A stretch of 64,000 nt of DNA from Paenibacillus macerans. GTDB lineage: Bacteria; Bacillota; Bacilli; Paenibacillales; Paenibacillaceae. A program made the position numbers and the translations under genes. This document shows positions 8,752 through 17,684 of this stretch, in pieces. Under the pieces are notes generated by a model. It was not told the DNA's origin. It made no database searches and saw nothing but the letters and a program-made list of their open reading frames with translations. Numbering within the stretch: position 1 is the first letter of the stretch; each line of letters starts with the position of its first letter. The stretch is from assembly GCF_900454495.1 (NCBI RefSeq), contig NZ_UGSI01000001.1:124001-188000 (forward strand), in the 5' to 3' direction.

Positions 8752-9873
8752 ATGACGAATGACCAGCATACTGAACTAGAAACTGAATTGACGCTGGACC
8801 AGGTAAAGGATCAGCTGATTGAGCAAGGCAAGAAAAGATCTTCATTATCATATAAAGAAATTATGGAGAAGCTCTCGCCCTTCGACCAGGATCCGGAACA
8901 AATGGACGAATTTTATGAACAATTGGCGGATTTGGGCATCGACGTTACGGGTGACGGCGATGAAGAGCATCGGCGCGGGGACGAGGATGCCGCGCATGAT
9001 GACGATTTTAACTTTGACGATGATTTGAGCCTGCCGCCGGGCATCAAAATCAACGACCCTGTCCGCATGTACCTGAAGGAAATCGGCCGGGTTCCCCTGC
9101 TTTCCGCAGATGATGAAATGGAATTGGCCAAACGGATCGAAAACGGGGATGAGGAAGCCAAACGCCGCCTGGCCGAAGCGAATCTCCGCCTCGTGGTGAG
9201 CATCGCCAAGCGCTATGTAGGGCGCGGAATGCTGTTCCTCGATCTCATTCAGGAAGGCAATATGGGCCTCATTAAAGCGGTCGAGAAATTCGACCACAAA
9301 AAAGGCTTTAAATTCAGCACGTACGCAACGTGGTGGATTCGCCAGGCGATTACGCGGGCGATTGCCGACCAGGCCAGAACGATCCGGATTCCGGTTCACA
9401 TGGTGGAGACGATCAACAAGCTGATCCGCGTCTCCCGCCAGCTGCTGCAGGAGCTGGGACGCGAACCCGCGCCGGAAGAAATCGCCGCCGAGATGGATCT
9501 AAGCGTCGAGAAAGTTCGTGAAATCATGAAAATCGCCCAGGAACCGGTATCGTTGGAAACACCGATCGGGGAAGAGGACGATTCCCATCTGGGAGATTTT
9601 ATCGAAGACCATGAAGCTTTGGCCCCGGCGGACGCCGCCGCTTACGAACTCCTGAAGGAACAATTGGAGGACGTCTTGGATACGCTCACGGAACGGGAGG
9701 AGAACGTGCTTCGGCTTCGGTTCGGACTGGACGACGGACGGACGAGAACGCTGGAGGAAGTCGGCAAGGTGTTCGGCGTAACGCGGGAGAGAATCCGGCA
9801 AATTGAAGCAAAGGCGCTCCGCAAGCTGCGCCATCCGAGCCGCAGCAAGCGGTTGAAGGATTTTCTCGAATAA
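8752..9873 (+). CDS. sigA: RNA polymerase primary sigma factor SigA
   Basis: Housekeeping sigma-70 factor of 373 residues. Visible are an acidic N-terminal region 1.1, region 1.2 (DPVRMYLKEIGRVPLLS), region 2 with GNMGLIKAVEKFDHKKG and FSTYATWWIRQAITRA for -10 recognition and melting, and region 4.2 with VGKVFGVTRERIRQIEAKA contacting the -35 element. The frame is open further upstream, but ATG 8752 has AGGGAGGAGGGAG before it and matches the family start. It follows dnaG, as in most Bacillota. Confidence 0.98.
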   Translation: MTNDQHTELETELTLDQVKDQLIEQGKKRSSLSYKEIMEKLSPFDQDPEQMDEFYEQLADLGIDVTGDGDEEHRRGDEDAAHDDDFNFDDDLSLPPGIKINDPVRMYLKEIGRVPLLSADDEMELAKRIENGDEEAKRRLAEANLRLVVSIAKRYVGRGMLFLDLIQEGNMGLIKAVEKFDHKKGFKFSTYATWWIRQAITRAIADQARTIRIPVHMVETINKLIRVSRQLLQELGREPAPEEIAAEMDLSVEKVREIMKIAQEPVSLETPIGEEDDSHLGDFIEDHEALAPADAAAYELLKEQLEDVLDTLTEREENVLRLRFGLDDGRTRTLEEVGKVFGVTRERIRQIEAKALRKLRHPSRSKRLKDFLE

Positions 9874-9898
9874 GCGTCGCGGGTAGGCGTGTTAGCTC

Positions 9899-9933
9899 TG
9901 ACCTTCTGCAGCCAAAGCAGCAAGGTCATTTTT
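9899..9933 (+). terminator. Intrinsic terminator after sigA
   Basis: TGACCTT (9899-9905) pairs with AAGGTCA (9922-9928) and an inner CTGC/GCAG extends the stem; the run TTTTT follows. The next gene's ribosome binding site begins only a few bases later, so it may act as partial attenuation rather than a full stop. Confidence 0.65.
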
Positions 9934-9952
9934 GTTAAAAGAGGTGCTGCCT

Positions 9953-10777
9953 TTGAATCAGGACAAAAAAGCAATCATCCTGAACGAAATCGAGCACTGG
10001 AGAAGGAGCCGGCTGCTTCCCGAACAGTACTGCGATTTCCTGCAAAATTTGTACAGCGACGAGCCGGAAGGGGATTCCCGAAGCTTCTTCTCCTTGGGAC
10101 AAATTCAGCAAGGAAGCTGGAAACTTTGGTCCCTTTCATTTGGCATAATTTCCTTCTTTTTCTTTATTGTTTTTTATTTTAGCGCTTTTCCTTGGGGTTT
10201 GCAAATCGCGGCTGCGCTGCTGCTTTGCTTCGGTTGTTATTCCCTGGCGGCGTACCATCGGCGCAACCGGCCGTTGTACGCATTGTGCGCGGCGGGCCTG
10301 GGCAGTTTGCTGTTGCTGGGTTTCGGGGGCTGGACGATCCGCCTTCAAGGCTGGGAAGCGGACAGCGGAGCCGCGCTGCTGATCGCCGTTTGCGGGATCG
10401 TGTGGATTGCCGCGGGCTACAGCCTGCGGTTGGGGATTTTGACATACTGCGGGTTCGTTTGCGGCATTTTGCTGTACGCTATCCTGTTCGAAAGGCTGCA
10501 TCCCGAAACGTCCTGGGCGCTGCTGCAGCTGTTATGGCTGCCGGTTGCCGCCCTGCTGTTTTGGTTAAGCTGGTTGAGTCACCATCGGCTCAAGCAGTCG
10601 GCCCGCGTGTTTTTCGCCGTTTCCCTTACGCTGTGGTTTATGCCGGAGGCGGATGTATTTCTGCTGCGGCATGCGGCCTACGAGGGGATGGCGGCGCTGG
10701 CGCTGCTGAAAATGGCCGCGGTTTTCCTAATCTTGTTCGTATTACGTAAAAAATGGGTGGTGTGGATCGCTTCATGA
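9953..10777 (+). CDS. Multi-pass membrane protein, DUF2157-like
   Basis: A 274-residue protein with a soluble N-terminal segment of about 50 residues (EIEHWRRSRLLPEQYCDFLQ) and then roughly eight hydrophobic helices. The short helical head before the membrane part resembles DUF2157-type proteins, but I cannot assign a function. The start is taken as TTG 9953 because AAAGAGGTG sits 8-10 bp upstream; an upstream TTG at 9932 would put the ribosome binding site inside the gene. Its stop overlaps the trmK start by 4 bp (ATGA), so the two are coupled. Confidence 0.7.
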   Translation: MNQDKKAIILNEIEHWRRSRLLPEQYCDFLQNLYSDEPEGDSRSFFSLGQIQQGSWKLWSLSFGIISFFFFIVFYFSAFPWGLQIAAALLLCFGCYSLAAYHRRNRPLYALCAAGLGSLLLLGFGGWTIRLQGWEADSGAALLIAVCGIVWIAAGYSLRLGILTYCGFVCGILLYAILFERLHPETSWALLQLLWLPVAALLFWLSWLSHHRLKQSARVFFAVSLTLWFMPEADVFLLRHAAYEGMAALALLKMAAVFLILFVLRKKWVVWIAS

Positions 10778-11544
10778 GATTGTCCGCAAGATTGCAGCTA
10801 ATATCCGATCTGCTGCCAAAGGGCTGCCGTTTTGCCGATATCGGGTCGGATCACGCCTTGCTGCCGGTATCGGCGGTGCAGAGCGGGCGGGCCGCATTTG
10901 CCGTGGCCGGCGAGGTCAACGACGGGCCGCTGGAGGCGGCCAGACGCCAGGTCGCCGAGGCCGGGGAGACGCAGCGGATTTCCGTCCGCAAGGGAGACGG
11001 GCTGGCCGTCATCGCTCCCGGCGAAGTGGACGCGATTACGATCGCGGGCATGGGCGGAGCCTTGATCGTTTCGATTTTGAGCGGCGGCAAACCCAAGCTT
11101 GCAGGGGTTAAGCGGCTGGTGCTGCAGCCGAATGTAGGCGAAGAGCTCGTGCGCCGCTGGCTTGCCGAAAACGATTGGTACCTGGCCGAAGAGGCTATTT
11201 TGGAGGAAGACGGCAAAATATACGAAGTGATGATGGCGGAGTCGGCTGCCGATGCCGCGGCGCGGAATGCCCAGCTGTACGCGGAGCGCGAATTGACCGA
11301 TCATGAGGGGCGGGGAATCGCGCTTGCGAAGGATTTGCTTTATTTGATGGGACCGCGGCTGACGCTTAAACCGGACGATGTTTTTTTAAAGAAATGGGAA
11401 TCGGAAATCCGCAAGCTGGAAAAGATCCGCCGTTCGGTGGCCTCATCCGCCTTGGAAGCGTCCCGGGAAAAGGAAGAAGAACTGGGGCGGCTTACGGAAC
11501 AACTCCAGGAGGTGCTGGCATGTTTGCAAAAGGTCAAACGGTAA
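10774..11544 (+). CDS. trmK: tRNA (adenine(22)-N(1))-methyltransferase TrmK
   Basis: SAM-dependent enzyme making m1A22 in bacterial tRNA, as YqfN does in B. subtilis. The 256-residue protein starts MRLSARLQLISDLLP and shows the SAM-binding motif CRFADIGSDHALLPV (about 23-37) and ITIAGMGGALIVSIL, then a C-terminal coiled coil (about 205-250). ATG 10774 overlaps the upstream stop by 4 bp. It overlaps the next gene by 25 bp; trmK-yqfO is a conserved pair. Confidence 0.92.
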   Translation: MRLSARLQLISDLLPKGCRFADIGSDHALLPVSAVQSGRAAFAVAGEVNDGPLEAARRQVAEAGETQRISVRKGDGLAVIAPGEVDAITIAGMGGALIVSILSGGKPKLAGVKRLVLQPNVGEELVRRWLAENDWYLAEEAILEEDGKIYEVMMAESAADAAARNAQLYAERELTDHEGRGIALAKDLLYLMGPRLTLKPDDVFLKKWESEIRKLEKIRRSVASSALEASREKEEELGRLTEQLQEVLACLQKVKR

Positions 11545-12635
11545 TTCAATACATGGAGCAGCTTGCTCCGAAACATGTGGCGATGGAAGGCGATAAAATC
11601 GGGCTGCAGCTCGGCAGCCTGCAAAAGGAAATCAAAAACGTACTGATCGCTTTGGACGTCAACGAGGCGGTAGCGGATGAAGCGATCGCCGCAGGCGCCG
11701 ATTTGATCATCGCCCACCATGCGATTATATACCGCCCGCTTGCCAATCTGCAGAGCGATACGCCGATGGGCAAAGTGTACGAGAAGCTGATCAAAAACGA
11801 TATCGCGGTGTACATCGCCCATACGAACCTGGATGTGACGGACGGCGGGATGAACGACTGGATGGCCGAAGCCTTGGACATCGAAAGCGCCGCGCCGCTG
11901 GAGGACCTGCATACCGACAACCTGTATAAGCTGGTCGTGTTCGTCCCCAAGGACCATCATGAAAAGGTGCTGGACGCAATGCTGGGCGCCGGAGCGGGCG
12001 CTATCGGCAACTACAGCCACTGCAGCTTCAACATCGAGGGATACGGCACGTTCAAGCCCGGCGAAGGCACCGACCCCTATATCGGGGCGCAGGGCAAGCT
12101 GGAGAAGGTGGAGGAAATCCGCATCGAAACCGTCGTTCCGCAGAGCCTGCGCAGCAAAGTGATTCAGGCGATGCTGAAGCAGCATCCTTACGAGGAGGTC
12201 GCCTACGACCTGTATCCGATGGAGCTCAAAGGACGGACGCTGGGGCTTGGCCGCGTCGGCAAGCTGCGGGAACCGGTCACGCTGGAAGACTTCGTGCAGC
12301 GGGTTAAAGAGCGGCTGGACGTGCCGATGGTGCGCGTTGTCGGCGATCTGAAGCGGCCGGTCCGCAAAGCCGCCGTGCTGGGCGGATCGGGGGGCCGTTA
12401 TTGGAAGCAGGCGCAGTTCCGCGGCGCCGATGTGCTCGTCACCGGTGACGTTGATTACCATACGGCTCAGGACGCCTTGATGGCCGGGATCGCCATCGTC
12501 GATCCGGGGCACAACGCCGAAAAAATCATGAAGCGGAAAGTGGCAAAGTGGCTGACGGAGAAGCTTAATGAAGGCAAATATGACACCAAGGTGCATGTTT
12601 CCGCCATCGATACGGAACCGTTCGTATTTATGTAG
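11520..12635 (+). CDS. yqfO: Nif3-like dinuclear metal centre protein (YqfO)
   Basis: NIF3/DUF34 family protein of 371 residues with the long Gram-positive architecture: an N-terminal half with the metal-binding ADLIIAHHAIIYRP block, an inserted PII-like domain (about 130-235, HPYEEVAYDLYP), and a C-terminal half with VTGDVDYHTAQDA and HNAEKI. The exact reaction is unsettled in the family. ATG 11520 lies after CCAGGAGGTG inside the end of trmK. Confidence 0.9.
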   Translation: MFAKGQTVIQYMEQLAPKHVAMEGDKIGLQLGSLQKEIKNVLIALDVNEAVADEAIAAGADLIIAHHAIIYRPLANLQSDTPMGKVYEKLIKNDIAVYIAHTNLDVTDGGMNDWMAEALDIESAAPLEDLHTDNLYKLVVFVPKDHHEKVLDAMLGAGAGAIGNYSHCSFNIEGYGTFKPGEGTDPYIGAQGKLEKVEEIRIETVVPQSLRSKVIQAMLKQHPYEEVAYDLYPMELKGRTLGLGRVGKLREPVTLEDFVQRVKERLDVPMVRVVGDLKRPVRKAAVLGGSGGRYWKQAQFRGADVLVTGDVDYHTAQDALMAGIAIVDPGHNAEKIMKRKVAKWLTEKLNEGKYDTKVHVSAIDTEPFVFM

Positions 12636-12680
12636 AACCATGAGGAACCATGAAACGCCAGTTTTTCCGCTGATTCACAC

Positions 12681-12709
12681 TTGTCAGCGGCCGTCAATGT
12701 CTGTATACT
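12681..12709 (+). promoter_or_regulatory. SigA-type promoter of rnpB
   Basis: TTGTCA (12681-12686) and TATACT (12704-12709) are separated by exactly 17 bp and end about 16 bp before the mature 5' end of RNase P RNA. Confidence 0.85.
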
Positions 12710-12724
12710 ATGTAATGTTGCCTA

Positions 12725-13131
12725 TGAAAGTTTGACAGACAATCGCCGGCGGCTTTAAGGCCGCGGGAGGAAAGTCCGGGCTCCACAGGGCAGGGTGCTG
12801 GATAACGTCCAGTCAGCGCGAGCTGAAGGATAGTGCCACAGAAATGGACCGCCGATGGCCGCCGCAAGGCGCGCACAGGCAAGGATGGAACCGAGGTGTA
12901 AGAGACCCCGAGGAACGCTGGCGACTTCGTTCCTGGTAAACCCCACCTGGAGCAAGACCTAATGGGACGCGGCTTCTTTGGAAGCAGCCTTTGCCCGAGG
13001 CGCGTCCGGGTTGGTTGCTGGAGCCGTTCAGTAATGGACGGCCTAGATAGATGATTGTCGCTCAAGGGCGGGAGGGTAGTTCCCGTTAATACCGCAAAGA
13101 GTACAGAACCCGGCTTACGGCAAACTTTCAA
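12725..13131 (+). ncRNA. rnpB: RNase P RNA, type B
   Basis: Catalytic RNA that removes 5' leaders from pre-tRNAs. The ends GAAAGTTTG and CAAACTTTC (12726-12734 and 13121-13129) form helix P1. Diagnostic conserved blocks are GGAGGAAAGTCCGGGCTCC (CR-I, about 12765-12783), ACAGAAA and, near the 3' part, GAGGGTAGTTCCCG-type and ACAGAACCCGGCTTA. The length of about 405 nt fits the Bacillus (type B) class of about 400 nt. The exact ends are by eye. Confidence 0.97.
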
Positions 13132-13167
13132 CACTGCAAGGCACAAGCATACTTATATTTATGGTCA

Positions 13168-13213
13168 AAGCCTCCGCAGCGCGTGAATGCACATACGCGC
13201 TGCGGAGGCTTTT
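13168..13213. terminator. Bidirectional terminator between rnpB and the subtilase gene
   Basis: AGCCTCCGCAGCGCG (13169-13183) pairs perfectly with CGCGCTGCGGAGGCT (13195-13209), followed by TTTGGTTT. On the minus strand the far side carries CTTTGACC. It can end both rnpB (plus) and the convergent protease gene (minus). Confidence 0.85.
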
Positions 13214-13246
13214 GGTTTGGACGGGCCTTACTTAATTTATATAGCT

Positions 13247-15175
13247 TTACTTGTTCTGATCGATTACGCGGTCCATTTTGCGCTGGATCGATTGCGGCCA
13301 GAACTGGAGCGGAGCGTTGCCGCCGCCGGCGGCCTGCAGCGCGGCGAACACGTCGATCTGTCCGTATCCGTAATATTTGTCCCGCCCGGCATCGCCGAGA
13401 TCGATCACGTTTTTACGGATAATGTCCATGACCTCCGTATTTTTCAGGTCGGGATTGATCGAGCGGATCAAAGCCGCCAGGGCCGCCACATGCGGGCTGG
13501 CCATCGAGGTGCCGGATAAAGCGGCGTATTGATTGTCCGGATAGGTGCTGGCAATGCTTTCGCCGGGGGCCATGACGTCAATGTAGTCCCCGTAATTGGA
13601 GAAGGAAGCCTTCTTTAGGTTAAAGTCCGTGGCGGAAACGGACAATACCTCCGGATAAGCGGCCGGGTAGCCCGGACGTTCCGTATTGTCGTTGCCCGTG
13701 GCGGCGATCAGCACAACGTCATGATTATAAGCGTATTTGATCGCCTCATGCAGAAACTGGGCATCCGCATAGTTGCCGAGGCTCATATTGATGACCTTGG
13801 CCCCGTGGTCCGTCGCCCAAATGATCCCCTGGGCCACCGAATAGGTCGTCCCGGAGCCGGATTTGTCGAGCGCTTTGACCGGCAGGATTTTGCCGCCCCA
13901 CATCATCCCGGCGATCCCTTCGCCGTTGTTGACGTTGGCGGAAATGATGCCGGCGACATGGGTGCCGTGGCCGACATCGTCCGTCGGTGCCTTGTCGGGA
14001 TTAATCACGTTGTAGCCCTTCAGCAGCCGTCCTTTCAGGTCGGGATGCTTCAGGTCCACGCCGGTGTCCACGATGCCCACGATCACGTCGTTGCTGCCTT
14101 TGGACAGCTTCCAGCCCCGGTTCGTCTCCGTGATCGGCAAGTTCCATTGGTATTCCGAGAACAGCAGGTCGTTCGGAATTACCGGCGTATCCTCTTGCAT
14201 CCCGGTACTCGCATCATTGTTGAATAAACCGCCGTCCCAAAATCCGCCGCCGAACTCATTGGTAAGATACAAATAATGCGGCTCGATATATTTGGGCCTC
14301 CACTTTTTCTGGAAGTAGCGCTTCAACTGCTTCATGTCCATCGTTTCCGAGCGGAAAATATACGTATGGTTGAGCTTCCGCGTCATCGATCCGCCGATGT
14401 CTTTTTCGATCCGCCGCATTTCCTCCGGCGCCGGCTTCTTGTCGAAGGTAACTACGATTTCGTTCTCATAATAATGGCTTGCCTTTTCGTTGTCATGGCC
14501 GGTTTTGACGGTGATGTCGCGAAGCGTGTCGGCGTGCACGGATTCGACTTTGAATTTACCTTCCTTCGGGTAGGGAATCAGCCGCAAATTTTTGTGCTGA
14601 TGTTCTTCAACACGGCTCAAAATGCCGGCGTCCATGATCGCGATAACGCCCTTTTTTCCGGTTTTGGCCGGCTCCGCCGACACAAAGTATTTGGGCTGTT
14701 TTGCCGGAAACACGGGAGATTCGTAGGACTTCGCTTTGTTTAGCGCCTTGCGGGCGTAACTTACGTACGTATCGAGCTGTTCTTTCACCGCCGGGTCCGG
14801 CCGGAAATCCGCGCGGCGAAACTGCTTTTCCTGCCGGTTTTCCGCATCGTACCAAAAAATCGCCTGAAACTGCTTGTGATCTTTTTGCAGCTCCCGGGCC
14901 GAATTCGGCAGCTTGCCGGATGGAGCCTGGGCAAAATCGGAAGCTAGGGTGCGAAGATGCCCTTTGGCGTCCAGGCGGTAGAGGCGTTCCGTGGCGGTGA
15001 CATCGCGCCGCAGCATGTTTTGCTTCAACTGCTGTTCCTCCGCCGGTTTCGGTACGGAGAGTTTGGCAATTTGATTTCTTGGCCTTGCGTCGTTGTCCGT
15101 TCTCGGAAACAGGGAAATCGCCGCAATGGCGGCGGCTCCCGTCAAGCCGATCGCGGCCCATCTGCGCCAGTTCAT
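13247..15175 (-). CDS. Secreted S8 subtilisin-like serine protease with long pro-region
   Basis: Probable extracellular or cell-wall subtilase of 642 residues. An N-terminal hydrophobic segment (about 5-23) can be a signal peptide or anchor. Residues about 30-300 form an unusually long pro-region; its end (about 235-305) resembles an I9-type inhibitor fold. The catalytic domain holds D370 (VDTGVD), H403 (GHGTHVAG), oxyanion N495 (ATGNDN) and S557 (GTSMASPH), all intact. GAAGGAGGAAC precedes the ATG at 15175. It is monocistronic and convergent to rnpB. Substrate unknown. Confidence 0.92.
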   Translation of the reverse strand: MNWRRWAAIGLTGAAAIAAISLFPRTDNDARPRNQIAKLSVPKPAEEQQLKQNMLRRDVTATERLYRLDAKGHLRTLASDFAQAPSGKLPNSARELQKDHKQFQAIFWYDAENRQEKQFRRADFRPDPAVKEQLDTYVSYARKALNKAKSYESPVFPAKQPKYFVSAEPAKTGKKGVIAIMDAGILSRVEEHQHKNLRLIPYPKEGKFKVESVHADTLRDITVKTGHDNEKASHYYENEIVVTFDKKPAPEEMRRIEKDIGGSMTRKLNHTYIFRSETMDMKQLKRYFQKKWRPKYIEPHYLYLTNEFGGGFWDGGLFNNDASTGMQEDTPVIPNDLLFSEYQWNLPITETNRGWKLSKGSNDVIVGIVDTGVDLKHPDLKGRLLKGYNVINPDKAPTDDVGHGTHVAGIISANVNNGEGIAGMMWGGKILPVKALDKSGSGTTYSVAQGIIWATDHGAKVINMSLGNYADAQFLHEAIKYAYNHDVVLIAATGNDNTERPGYPAAYPEVLSVSATDFNLKKASFSNYGDYIDVMAPGESIASTYPDNQYAALSGTSMASPHVAALAALIRSINPDLKNTEVMDIIRKNVIDLGDAGRDKYYGYGQIDVFAALQAAGGGNAPLQFWPQSIQRKMDRVIDQNK

Positions 15176-15330
15176 CGTTGTTCCTCCTTCACATTCGTAA
15201 TGCCGATGGGTATATCGTGAGGTGAACTGCCCGTTTTTATTCTTGAGGGATACCTTAAATGGTCAAATTGTGTTACGATAAGGGCGTTAATGACTATACC
15301 GATCATTACAGGTGAAGGAGAATTGTTTGC

Positions 15331-15837
15331 ATGCCACAAGCCAATAACATCAGGCAACTTTGTGAAACTGCAAGGGAACAGCTTAAGAGCGCGGCCGGCC
15401 GGATCGAAGCGTTTTTGAACCATTATTCGCTGCCGCAGCTTACGGAAGGCCAAAACGAAGAGCTAGGTTTATTTTACAAGGGGTTGCTGTCGGACCTGCG
15501 GCATTTGCTCGTTTATTGCGAAGATTGCTATGAGAAGCTGGGGATCGTGCTTCGCCGCGGCACCTTTGATGAGGAAGCGGCCGAAAAAGCGCTGTATCAT
15601 GTATATCACGACTGCGTAAATAACTTCTTCTATCCCAAAAACGAAAGTTACTCCGAGGACGGAAGATATGCATATACCGGGCAAGACGCCATCCGTTTCC
15701 GCAAGAAGCCGTCCCGTCCGGCGCGCGACGCCGTGCTCGACATTACCCGGGCGTTCGAGGAACTGCGCGATGATCTGACCTATTATGAAAGCGATTATTT
15801 GATTCAGCTTCGCTTGAACCGCGCTCATTCCAAATAA
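15331..15837 (+). CDS. YpuI/DUF3907-like protein
   Basis: A 168-residue soluble protein, helical and rich in charged and aromatic residues (HYSLPQLTEGQNEEL, YHDCVNNFFYPKNESYSEDGRY). The pattern resembles the DUF3907/YpuI family of Bacilli, function unknown; I recognise it with moderate confidence. The ATG at 15331 follows GGTGAAGGAG. A terminator follows, so it is probably transcribed alone, divergently from the subtilase gene. Confidence 0.7.
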   Translation: MPQANNIRQLCETAREQLKSAAGRIEAFLNHYSLPQLTEGQNEELGLFYKGLLSDLRHLLVYCEDCYEKLGIVLRRGTFDEEAAEKALYHVYHDCVNNFFYPKNESYSEDGRYAYTGQDAIRFRKKPSRPARDAVLDITRAFEELRDDLTYYESDYLIQLRLNRAHSK

Positions 15838-15862
15838 CCGAATTCACCGATTTGAACACGGG

Positions 15863-15892
15863 ATGCCGATTTCGGCATCTTTTTTCTTTTTT
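15863..15892 (+). terminator. Intrinsic terminator
   Basis: ATGCCGA (15863-15869) and TCGGCAT (15872-15878) form a tight hairpin, followed by a T-rich run to 15892. It ends the DUF3907-like gene. Confidence 0.85.
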
Positions 15893-15966
15893 TGCCCCGA
15901 TTTGTCAGCCTCTGGTCTGTATAGCGATCCGCCGCTGCGGGGAAAATGTTAACCGAGGTGATCAAT

Positions 15967-16194
15967 ATGCCAAACGGGGACAAACCCATGGTCAAATGCA
16001 GCGTCTCCAACTGCACGTATTGGGGAGAAAAAAACGTGTGCAACGCCGATGTGATTATGATCGATATTGACCAGCACGCGGGTAGACATTACAAAGCGGA
16101 ATTTGCCGGCGAAACGTTCGATACGGAACATCGGGATACGGCAGTGTCGTCCTCGGCCACCTGCTGCCATACGTTTAAACCGAAATCGTCTTAA
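15967..16194 (+). CDS. DUF1540 domain protein
   Basis: A 75-residue protein with KCSVSNCTYWGEKNVCNAD at 12-30 and a final SATCCHTF. The spaced cysteines fit the DUF1540 family, small Cys-rich proteins common in spore formers, with a suspected metal-binding role that is unproven. The ATG at 15967 follows CCGAGGTGATC; an upstream in-frame TTG/ATG at 15946 would place the ribosome binding site inside the gene. Confidence 0.8.
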   Translation: MPNGDKPMVKCSVSNCTYWGEKNVCNADVIMIDIDQHAGRHYKAEFAGETFDTEHRDTAVSSSATCCHTFKPKSS

Positions 16195-16230
16195 CCGCAA
16201 AAACCAACCTACTAGCGGAGGTGCTTATTG

Positions 16231-16653
16231 ATGACTGATTCCTTGAATGAAGAAGACAAAACGGATCTGCCGTCAACCGAAAAGCAAAGCCGGATCGATT
16301 ATCCGCGTAAAGACCACCGCGAGGAATATGCCGCCGAAGTAACGCCGGCGGGAACATTCAGCGGAAACGCGGTTCGCGAACGCCGGGAAGATACGGATGG
16401 AGAAGCCGGCGATGCGAACCGGGCTGAACGCGCCGATACAGATGCGAACACGGCCGGACGAACGGTTGGCTACGTCGGTGTTGGTTTGGGGATCGCCTCG
16501 CTTTTCCTGTGGTCGATTATTTTGGGTCCGCTCGCTGCCGTGATGGGTTTTTACGCATACAGCCAAGGCAATAAAACATCCGGAGCATGGGCGATCGGGC
16601 TGGGGATCGTGTCGACGCTTAGTTATTTTGTCCTCATGCCGTTTACTCGATAA
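16231..16653 (+). CDS. Small membrane protein, DUF4190-like C-terminus
   Basis: A 140-residue protein with a hydrophilic, strongly charged first 75 residues and two C-terminal transmembrane helices (about 78-105 and 112-137), GVGLGIASLFLWSIILGPLAAV and GAWAIGLGIVSTLSYFVL. The helix pair with GPLAAVMGFYAYSQG resembles DUF4190. Function unknown. ATG 16231 follows GCGGAGGTG. Confidence 0.7.
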   Translation: MTDSLNEEDKTDLPSTEKQSRIDYPRKDHREEYAAEVTPAGTFSGNAVRERREDTDGEAGDANRAERADTDANTAGRTVGYVGVGLGIASLFLWSIILGPLAAVMGFYAYSQGNKTSGAWAIGLGIVSTLSYFVLMPFTR

Positions 16654-16823
16654 TTTTCGCCGTTTTCCTCTTGTTTCTTGCCGATAACGGCTGGCTGACG
16701 TCGCTTTTCCGGACGTTGGCCTTTTTCATTTTTCGCTTTTTTCGCAAAAAGTGGTGGTTATTGGCGGCGTTTGCGTGTAAAATAAAGGCATCGAACTTGT
16801 ACACGGAAAGAGGAGTATCACGC

Positions 16824-17558
16824 ATGCAAATTGACCCGCGCACTTTGGGACAGCTCATTCAACTGCAGACGATGAACGGCCTGGATCTGCAGGGAACTTC
16901 GGTGGAGCGGACGGCCGCCCATACCGATGGTTCGTTGTTCGATATTCTGCTGCAGGAAATAATGTTGGCGGAGCAGGGGGAAACGGGCGCTTTAGATTCG
17001 TCTTTACCGGGATACCTCCCGGGAAACGGTTTGAATCTATCGGAGGGGCTGGCCATGCTATCGCCGTCCATGGCGAATACGGATTATGCGGACGCGGTTT
17101 CCGCAGAACCCGCGGAAGCTTCGGCGCTGCCGGTCAAAGCCGGAGATAATATCGAAGCGCTGATCGCCCGGGCCAGCCAAACTTACGGCGTTCCGGAAAG
17201 CCTGATCAAGGCGGTAATCGATACGGAATCTTCTTTTAATCCGACGGCAGTTTCGTCCGCAGGGGCCAAAGGGCTGATGCAGCTGATGGACGGAACGGCC
17301 CGGGGGCTTGGAGTCAGCGACCCGTTTGATCCGGCGCAAAACATCGACGGCGGCACCCGGTATTTGTCCTATCAGCTAAGCCGCTTCGGCGGTGAGTTGA
17401 AGACGGCGCTGGCGGCCTATAATGCCGGCCCGGGGCGTTTGCAAAGGCTGGGGATCGGCAACGACGAGCAGTTGATGGAGAAGCTGCATTTGCTCCCGCA
17501 GGAAACGCAAAACTATATCCGCAAAATTTTGACGGCGCAAGCCAAATACGAAGTCTGA
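16824..17558 (+). CDS. Lytic transglycosylase, SLT domain
   Basis: Peptidoglycan-cleaving enzyme of 244 residues. The N-terminal 100 residues are low-complexity. The SLT domain spans about 108-235 with catalytic E135 in VIDTESSFNP, then GAKGLMQLM, and AAYNAGPG. No clear signal peptide is visible at this start; an upstream in-frame extension (from 16671) has a hydrophobic, Phe-rich stretch but lacks a good ribosome binding site, whereas GAGGAG precedes ATG 16824. This fits the YjbJ-like Bacillus proteins. Export route is uncertain. Confidence 0.85.
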   Translation: MQIDPRTLGQLIQLQTMNGLDLQGTSVERTAAHTDGSLFDILLQEIMLAEQGETGALDSSLPGYLPGNGLNLSEGLAMLSPSMANTDYADAVSAEPAEASALPVKAGDNIEALIARASQTYGVPESLIKAVIDTESSFNPTAVSSAGAKGLMQLMDGTARGLGVSDPFDPAQNIDGGTRYLSYQLSRFGGELKTALAAYNAGPGRLQRLGIGNDEQLMEKLHLLPQETQNYIRKILTAQAKYEV

Positions 17559-17616
17559 TGCCAAGTTTACAAGGCTGATCAGTTGAACTTATTAAAATTT
17601 AGAGATCGCAAAGAAA

Positions 17617-17656
17617 AACGCTCCGAATGCTTTTTGAATTTCGGCGTTTTTTCTTT
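17617..17656 (+). terminator. Intrinsic terminator
   Basis: AACGCTCCGAAT (17617-17628) pairs with ATTTCGGCGTT (17638-17648) followed by a T-rich run. It separates the transglycosylase gene from the desulfurase-thiI pair. Confidence 0.75.
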
Positions 17657-17684
17657 TGGTCTTTTTTGGAATGAAGGTGAATCG

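Noticed and set aside
11340..12641. Minus-strand open frame opposite yqfO
   Set aside because: Antisense shadow of a conserved gene, no ribosome binding site or family motif.
12694..13146. Minus-strand open frame across rnpB
   Set aside because: The region is RNase P RNA; the frame is chance openness in structured GC-rich DNA.
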